Shown here piece after piece: positions 58,610-64,000 of a stretch of 64,000 bases of DNA (its first letter is position 1; the number at the start of each line of letters is the position of its first letter). The translations under genes and the position numbers were made by a program. The notes beneath the pieces are model-generated. The model was given only the letters and a program-made list of their open reading frames with translations, did not search any database and had not been told where the DNA came from. Source of the DNA: Ananas comosus (Eukaryota > Streptophyta > Magnoliopsida > Poales > Bromeliaceae); NCBI RefSeq assembly GCF_001540865.1, contig NC_033633.1:641130-705129 (forward strand), given 5' to 3'.

Positions 58610-59956
58610 TATGATCAGAGTATCTAGAAGCATGATCTAACAAAGATTTGGTCATCTAATCAAATGAGACTAATTAATATAAGAACAAGGCTATTGTTTT
58701 TTTCTCTTTTTTTTTCTATATATACTCCTTTGTTGTGTGTGTGTGTTTGTCGGATCATGACTTTTTCTCAGCTAATTATATACTGAAAATAATTTCATGA
58801 GATAAATATGATAGTGTCAAGTATTAAGATTCAAATTAAGTGTTATCTGATGATCAGAAATGTGTCCCAGTGGGATGCATTTTTACCCAAATTCCTTTTA
58901 TATCCAGTCATATTTCTCTTATCTTGTCATTTTTATTACTTTGGACTAAAGATGAAAGCAGATATAAGTTGCAAAAAAAAAAAAGAAAATTAAGCCATTC
59001 AAAAGCAAAAGAAAATGAGTAAAGTATCTCATTACATCATGCACCCCAAGAAGATAACAATAATTTTCCAAGTCAAACAAATTAACCACTATTCTCCATT
59101 TCTAACAACTGAGTATACTGATTGCACATAACATTATTGCACCATAAAAATAATTATACAGTATCTCTCTACTCCAAAAAGCATGACAATGGGGTATGTG
59201 ATGGCTTCACTAGCAGCTTCTTAAAAGTTACACCCTCCAGTGCATGTCTTTATGTCTTCAATGCAAGTCCTGCTAAGGTGGTATTCAAATGAATCAACAA
59301 AAAATTAAGTTCCGCCGAGTCATCGCCTCTTCTCTTCAGATTTCGATCTCGCGTGTGTGTACTTCTTTTCTCTTGTTTGTTTTCTCTATTGGCCCAGTGG
59401 AAACAGAAGGTTTCGATGCTGAAACAACAGGAGCAACAAAGTTATTTAAACCGAGCACATGACATAGTGAACAAACAATAACTCCGTAATTTGCAGATAT
59501 AGGAACTAATTTTTGTAGATTGTAAGTTAAACACCAAAAGTAAACCTGTATCATTAGAGCATCTTTCCCTGGTCTTCATAGCATGGCTTTTGACTCGCAT
59601 AAGATGAAATTGCACATCATGCCTTGTGTGCTAGAAAGGTTGCCACCCATGCTAGTTCCAAAGGAATTTGAAAACTGTTTCGTAATAAAAAGTTATCTCA
59701 GGCAGAATAGCCATTACGGGATAAAGGTTCAGGATTGCATGCATACATCTTTGTGGAAATGATTGGGGTAGTCATGGATCAACTTGTCATACATCTCAAA
59801 GTGATAAGGATTTACCGTTGTGTTGCTCAATAGGATATTGCTTTAATTCAAAAAATATGTATTAAATACAAAACAATACACATAACAGCCAACTTACTTG
59901 TATGATTCGGCATCGCAGCAACGCCTTGCCGTTTAAGACCATGTAACTGCTTTAAT
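57191..59956. other. Intergenic DNA, metallothionein promoter and Obg 3' flank
   Basis: No gene recognised. 57191-58000 would include the distal metallothionein promoter. The part from about 59330 may be 3' UTR of the Obg gene; a 72-codon minus frame at 59336-59554 shows no family resemblance. A tandem duplication is listed separately. Confidence 0.55.
58443..58750. repeat. About 160-bp tandem duplication ending in (GT)n
   Basis: 58443-58603 and 58604-58750 share nearly all bases from 'gtgaaatatgatcag' through 'tcctttgttgtgtgtg'. The first unit ends in about 17 GT repeats (near 58574-58606), the second in a shorter run. The GT tract likely aided the duplication. Confidence 0.85.
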
Positions 59957-62104
59957 TTAATCAACAATAATTTTACTCAGATCAAGACTCCGTGCTTCAT
60001 TTCCATCTATCAGTCTTCTTAGTCCAGTTTTCAGTTCAGGAACTCCCTCCTGTAAAATAGCACAAACAGGAAATATTGGAACATCTCGAACCCTCCTCTG
60101 TAATTCTTCACACACTTTTTCAGCACCGTCTTCATCAATTTTATTGGCAACTATCAAAGAAGGCCGACTCGACAATCCTTCCTGATGATACTCGAGCTCC
60201 AAAACCAAATCCCTCAACTGTTCCCATGGTGAAATTCCCTTTCTACCGTTCAAAGCTGCAGCTAAGTCGACAACATAGGCCAAGACTTTTGTTCTCTCTA
60301 TATGCCTCAAAAAAGCATGCCCTAACCCCCGATTCTGATGAGCGCCTTTAATTAGCCCTGGAATGTCCGCCACCTTTACAGAAAAAAAGTCCTCATAATT
60401 CAAGTTTCCTATATTGGGTCTTCGAGTGGTGAAAGCATAATGGCCCACAACAGGTTGGGCACGTGAAAGGGCCCCTAGCAAGGTGCTTTTACCAGCATTT
60501 GGCATGCCAACAAGGCCGACATCCGCAATGCTCTTTAATTCTAGGATAAGCACGCTTTCAGATCCGGGCTTTCCAGTATGTAACAAAGATTCATCTTCAT
60601 CATCAATGTATGCCAAATTGGAAGAATTATCTTTGATCTTTTTGCGGGACTTGTGATCTTTCCTTAGACAAGCATTACCGAGACCACCCTCCCCACCTCG
60701 AGCGATTATTAGGCGTTGGCCCGGCTCAGTCAATTCTGCAACAGCATATTGCACCTCCTCCTCTTCCTCCTCCTCCTCCTCCTCCTCCTCCTCCTCCCCA
60801 TCATCATAATCAAAATCATCTTCACTATGATCTTCTTCTTCATTTTCTGGTTCAGTTCCATATGAATGATCATGACTTACTCCATCTTCAATTGATGGAA
60901 ATGCTTTTTCAGAGAAAGGACTAATGTGTGGTTTCAGATTCCCTTTTCCTATGATCTCCTTACTGCCATTGTTACAAGAATATGAAGTAGAAGCACGACG
61001 ATCTTCTTTTACCATTGAGTGTTTAAAAGCATTCGCATTGTTTTGAACAGGTTTTGCTCGGAAATCCTCCGAATTGTCTGGAATATCCCATGGATCCGCA
61101 GATCTCACGGAGTTGTTCTCAACGAAAGAAGGTAATTCACCCTCGACTAGATGCATTACAGTGCCAACCGGTACTTGTACAACCTGCGACATTTAAGTAC
61201 TTTGCTATCATTAATTTGCAAATAAAAAAAATGCAAAAAGGAGATGTTACAAAAATGTCAGAGGATCATCGTATTGTTTAGGAACATTAACCTTGTCAGA
61301 TCCTCGAGTACCTATCTGATTTTTCGAAACTCCATGCCCTCCACGTTTCGCATTCTGACAAAGAATAACTAGTGTTCATACATTTGAAGATAAACAGATA
61401 TCTATGATTACATTACATATAGTTAAACAATTCTATAGCACCCCAAAAAAGAAATGAATTACAAATTTCCAGAACCAACCAAATGGTGTTGCAGGTTACT
61501 GAAATCCCAAACAGCCGCCGAGCATTCGAGAATAACATCACCTCCTCTACCGCCATTTCCACCTACACTAGCCCAAAAAAGAACACATGTTCAAAAAAGT
61601 AACCATTTCCCCTAAACCCGTTAAGTAGAACCCTTCAATACTACAAAGCTATTCATTGAGGAAATAACACAAACAGGTGGTGGCACCAACAAAACTGGAG
61701 CTAACCAAAGCGAAGAAACCATAAAACGCACCATCAGGTTTCCCATGGCGATCGGATCTGCTGCGGCGGAGGCTGCAGCAACCGTTTCCGCCCTCCCCGC
61801 CCTTCGCCCATAGCCTGAACCTATCCACCATTCTCCTCTCCTACATCAAATTACACACATAGCCCAATTCAAATTCGAAGCCTAAGATGATTCTGAAGAT
61901 AATCGAACACACAGAACGCATCAACAGCCACAAAGGAGGTTCTTTTACCTGTAAAGGCGCTGCCTTTCCCTTTTTGGAGGGTGCGTTGGAGTAGGAAAAG
62001 GAGGAAACGAACCACGAAGGGTTAGGGCAAGGGGGGAGAGGTGGTATTCGCCCATGGCGAAGTACTACGCAACGCAGCCACATCCCTCGCTCTGCTACGA
62101 TCAC
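59957..62104 (-). CDS. OBGM-like: GTP-binding protein Obg, mitochondrial (OBGM-like)
   Basis: Obg-family GTPase, probably acting in mitochondrial ribosome assembly. Exons in transcript order: 62104-61949, 61840-61732, 61562-61480, 61354-61292, 61183-59957; they join in phase to 545 residues. The first ~45 residues, rich in Arg and Ser with no acidic residue past Glu5, look like a mitochondrial presequence; a start at the second ATG (62083, MWLRCVVLRHG) is also possible. The Obg fold begins MVDRFRLWAKGGEGGNG and continues GGNGGRGGDVILEC, NAKRGGHG and VPVGTV. It is split by an acidic insert (about 190 residues in, with a run of some 15 Glu encoded by GAG/GAA triplets) before LIIARGGEGGLGN. The G domain has G1 GMPNAGKST, G3 DIPG and G4 NKID. 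The acidic insertion is typical of plant mitochondrial Obg proteins. Confidence 0.92.
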
Positions 62105-62525
62105 ACACGGAGAAGAGGCTCCTCTTCCAGATGTTCATCGTTGTGGGCCAAGCCCAGTAAGGGCCCAGCAATTGTTAATGGTCCGGGTATGCTTGAACTC
62201 TTGGTCTGGGCCTAAATTGATCAGTTGCAATCACAAAGATGGTGTTTTTTTAAATTAAAAAAAAATTACGTACAGTTGATAGTTTATATTTATATATTAC
62301 TAACTCATCAAATGAAATGGCACAAACATAATTCGGTTTTTCGAAGCAACACACACAATTTTTGTTTTTATTTTGGTTATCATAGTTTATTTTTGAAGTT
62401 ACTTTCATGTAATTCATTATCCTTTCTACTAACCATACAAGTATGTTACTATTCATCATTACACATGTAAATAACAAGAAGGGAATGATAAAGTTACAGA
62501 GGAAAGAACAAAAAATACTACATGT

Positions 62526-64000
62526 TTATATACAACACTTGGCAAGTGATATGTCATCTAAATCAAAAACAACATTGTCTATAAGATCATCTAGTATAAG
62601 ATCCTCCAATTCCAAACCCACATACTCGGAATCGAATCGAAGGTTCATCCACCCATCATTCCTCACAAAATCTTGGGCCACAACATTCTCCACTGCTTGA
62701 TCTATCTGCAGCTGAGAGCTAAGATACCGACTGATGTTCGCCCATACTTCCTTGAGAACCTGATAGCCCGTCGGCATAGGTCGAATACGGGAACAGAAGC
62801 CAGAGAATTGTGGAAAAGTGACAAAAGAAGAGTCGTAAATTTCCAATAAGATTTCATTTATCAGATCGAATAAAAGCATGTGATTGAGAAGGGAGTCGTC
62901 ATCGTCGACATAGTTATCATGTTCTCGAGGTGAGTTCTCGGCTTCTTCAAAGTGTAGAGGGTCGACTGGCTGGTCGGGGGAGTACCAATCTCCGAGAATC
63001 TCACTAGTGCTGAACCCGGATATTTTCAATATACTTTTCACGTACTGAAAGTCGGCCTCGTCCTTCTCGTTGACTTGAATGTGTACAGTATTAATATTGT
63101 CTAGTTCCTCCGAAATATCTTCTTTATTGAAGTCTTCTTCTATTAACTCACTGTATCCATCATTCACTTCTCTCGGTCTATGTGACTCGGTTAATAACTC
63201 AAGCTTGTTGAGATGAACTTTTGTAGATTTCAGCTCCGGACCTGCTAAATTCGGTTAATGAGAAGCAAATTACTCAATGTAATAGATAAAATTTAGAGTT
63301 TGTGAAGGCCAGCTATATCATTTCACAGCATCTTTTTTAATATATTACATGTTTGATCTATGTTACAGAAGATTATTAGAAGTGATCAGATCAAAATTTG
63401 AAATGTAAACAATATGAATTTGTATTCACTGTTTGTTCTAGATAGTTCACCTGAAACAGAATGCTTTGCAGAATAAGTTCCATCGTCCTGGAACAATTCG
63501 CTTGTAATAGATATAGCCGTCGAGTTTGCAGGGATGTCTCTAATATCCAGATGTAATGGACCATCAGTACTCTCTTCTATTGTCACATTATCTGAAATAT
63601 TGATTGGTAGATCTTTATCTTTCTCACTAATTAGTGCTGAATGTTCCATACTATCATTAGTCATACCGCTAAAAGTACTCTCTGCAGCTTGTTCTACCTG
63701 ACCATCTGAATTCATGATTCCATCGGTACATATAAGAGTATCAAACGACTCGAACTGTGTAGAAATACATTGGTCGGATGCTACATTGTTATTGGATACT
63801 TCATTTTGGACATCTCTACTAACGAAGTACGACTCAACATCAGGAAGAGAAAAAATTCTTTTCAAGGCTTTTGGGGATTTGTTTTCCATGAACTTTGGTC
63901 TTTCAGAATGCCTTTTGGAATCCCTGCTTGAAATAGACTCGAATAGATTGGAGTACCTATCTAATGATTCATTAAGAGAAGAAGATCTTCTTATACGTTT
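62526..64000 (-). CDS. DUF4378-domain protein (TRM-like), 5' partial
   Basis: 3' part of a gene that continues beyond the right edge. Exons read: from the window edge to 63451, then 63241-62526, joined in phase (G|GT). The distal part starts with Arg/Ser-rich sequence (RSSSLNESLDRYSNLF) and long acidic, Ser-rich, low-complexity stretches. The C terminus fits DUF4378: CSRIRPMPTGYQVLKEVW, then SSQLQIDQAVENVVAQDFVR, DGWMNLRFDSEYVGLELEDLILDDLIDN and VVFDL. Plant DUF4378 proteins include the TRM/LONGIFOLIA family, many of which interact with TON1 and microtubules; membership of this protein in that family is inferred from the C terminus only. Neither a signal peptide nor a membrane segment is visible in this part. 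Confidence 0.8.

Noticed and set aside
1..64000. CRISPR arrays, bacterial operons, tRNA or rRNA genes
   Set aside because: No regularly spaced direct repeats, no ribosome-binding-site gene chains and no clover-leaf tRNA or rRNA core sequences were recognised; the tRNA-like signals belong to SINEs.

Overview
This is plant nuclear DNA. The genes have many short GT-AG introns, several coding exons are very GC-rich against AT-rich introns and intergenic DNA, and the products are plant families: alpha-expansin, MYB3R, RLCK-VII kinase, SCL splicing factor, type 2 metallothionein and mitochondrial Obg. GC-rich 5' exons and the protein types point to a monocot, probably a commelinid such as pineapple; the species is an inference. 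I saw no bacterial, organellar or viral gene block.

Layout, left to right. 1-3240 (+): the 3' part of an ankyrin-CCCH-RRM-LOTUS-like-RING gene. 3241-10350: repeat-rich intergenic DNA with a MULE-type MITE (9-bp target duplication) that encloses a 1,022-bp inverted copy of its own left flank next to an N, a 198-bp duplication on either side of another N, and tRNA-derived SINE copies. 10351-13609 (+): rhomboid protease, RBL2-like. 13610-17940: MITEs and TA/TATG microsatellites. 18070-19720 (+): alpha-expansin with a missing internal segment. 22030-25644 (+): SCL30/SCL33-type SR protein whose long third coding intron carries GAAG repeats and a possible 18-nt microexon. 26818-29587 (-): PBL/APK1-type kinase. 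32605-37204 (-): MYB3R transcription factor, with nine MSA-core (AACGG) motifs within 193 bp upstream. 39825-42006 (-): GH17-X8 beta-1,3-glucanase, frameshifted and lacking its nucleophile segment. 45905-46666 (+): conserved plant protein of unknown function. 50684-51829 (-): CXIP4. 52684-54886 (-): TIM9. 56378-57112 (-): type 2 metallothionein. 59957-62104 (-): mitochondrial Obg GTPase. 62526 to beyond 64000 (-): 3' part of a DUF4378 gene.

The genes form no operon or obvious metabolic cluster; this is ordinary plant gene order with unrelated housekeeping, cell-wall and signalling genes. The observations most worth checking are the MSA cluster upstream of MYB3R (possible self-regulation), the GAAG-rich intron of the SCL gene (possible splicing self-regulation), the SINE and MULE-MITE with readable target duplications, and signs of assembly trouble: duplicated sequence next to Ns, and conserved blocks missing from GC-rich exons. 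Exon borders were derived by eye from GT-AG sites, reading phase and family similarity, and no transcript data were available. All eleven structures that lie wholly in the window keep their reading phase across introns except the GH17 gene.
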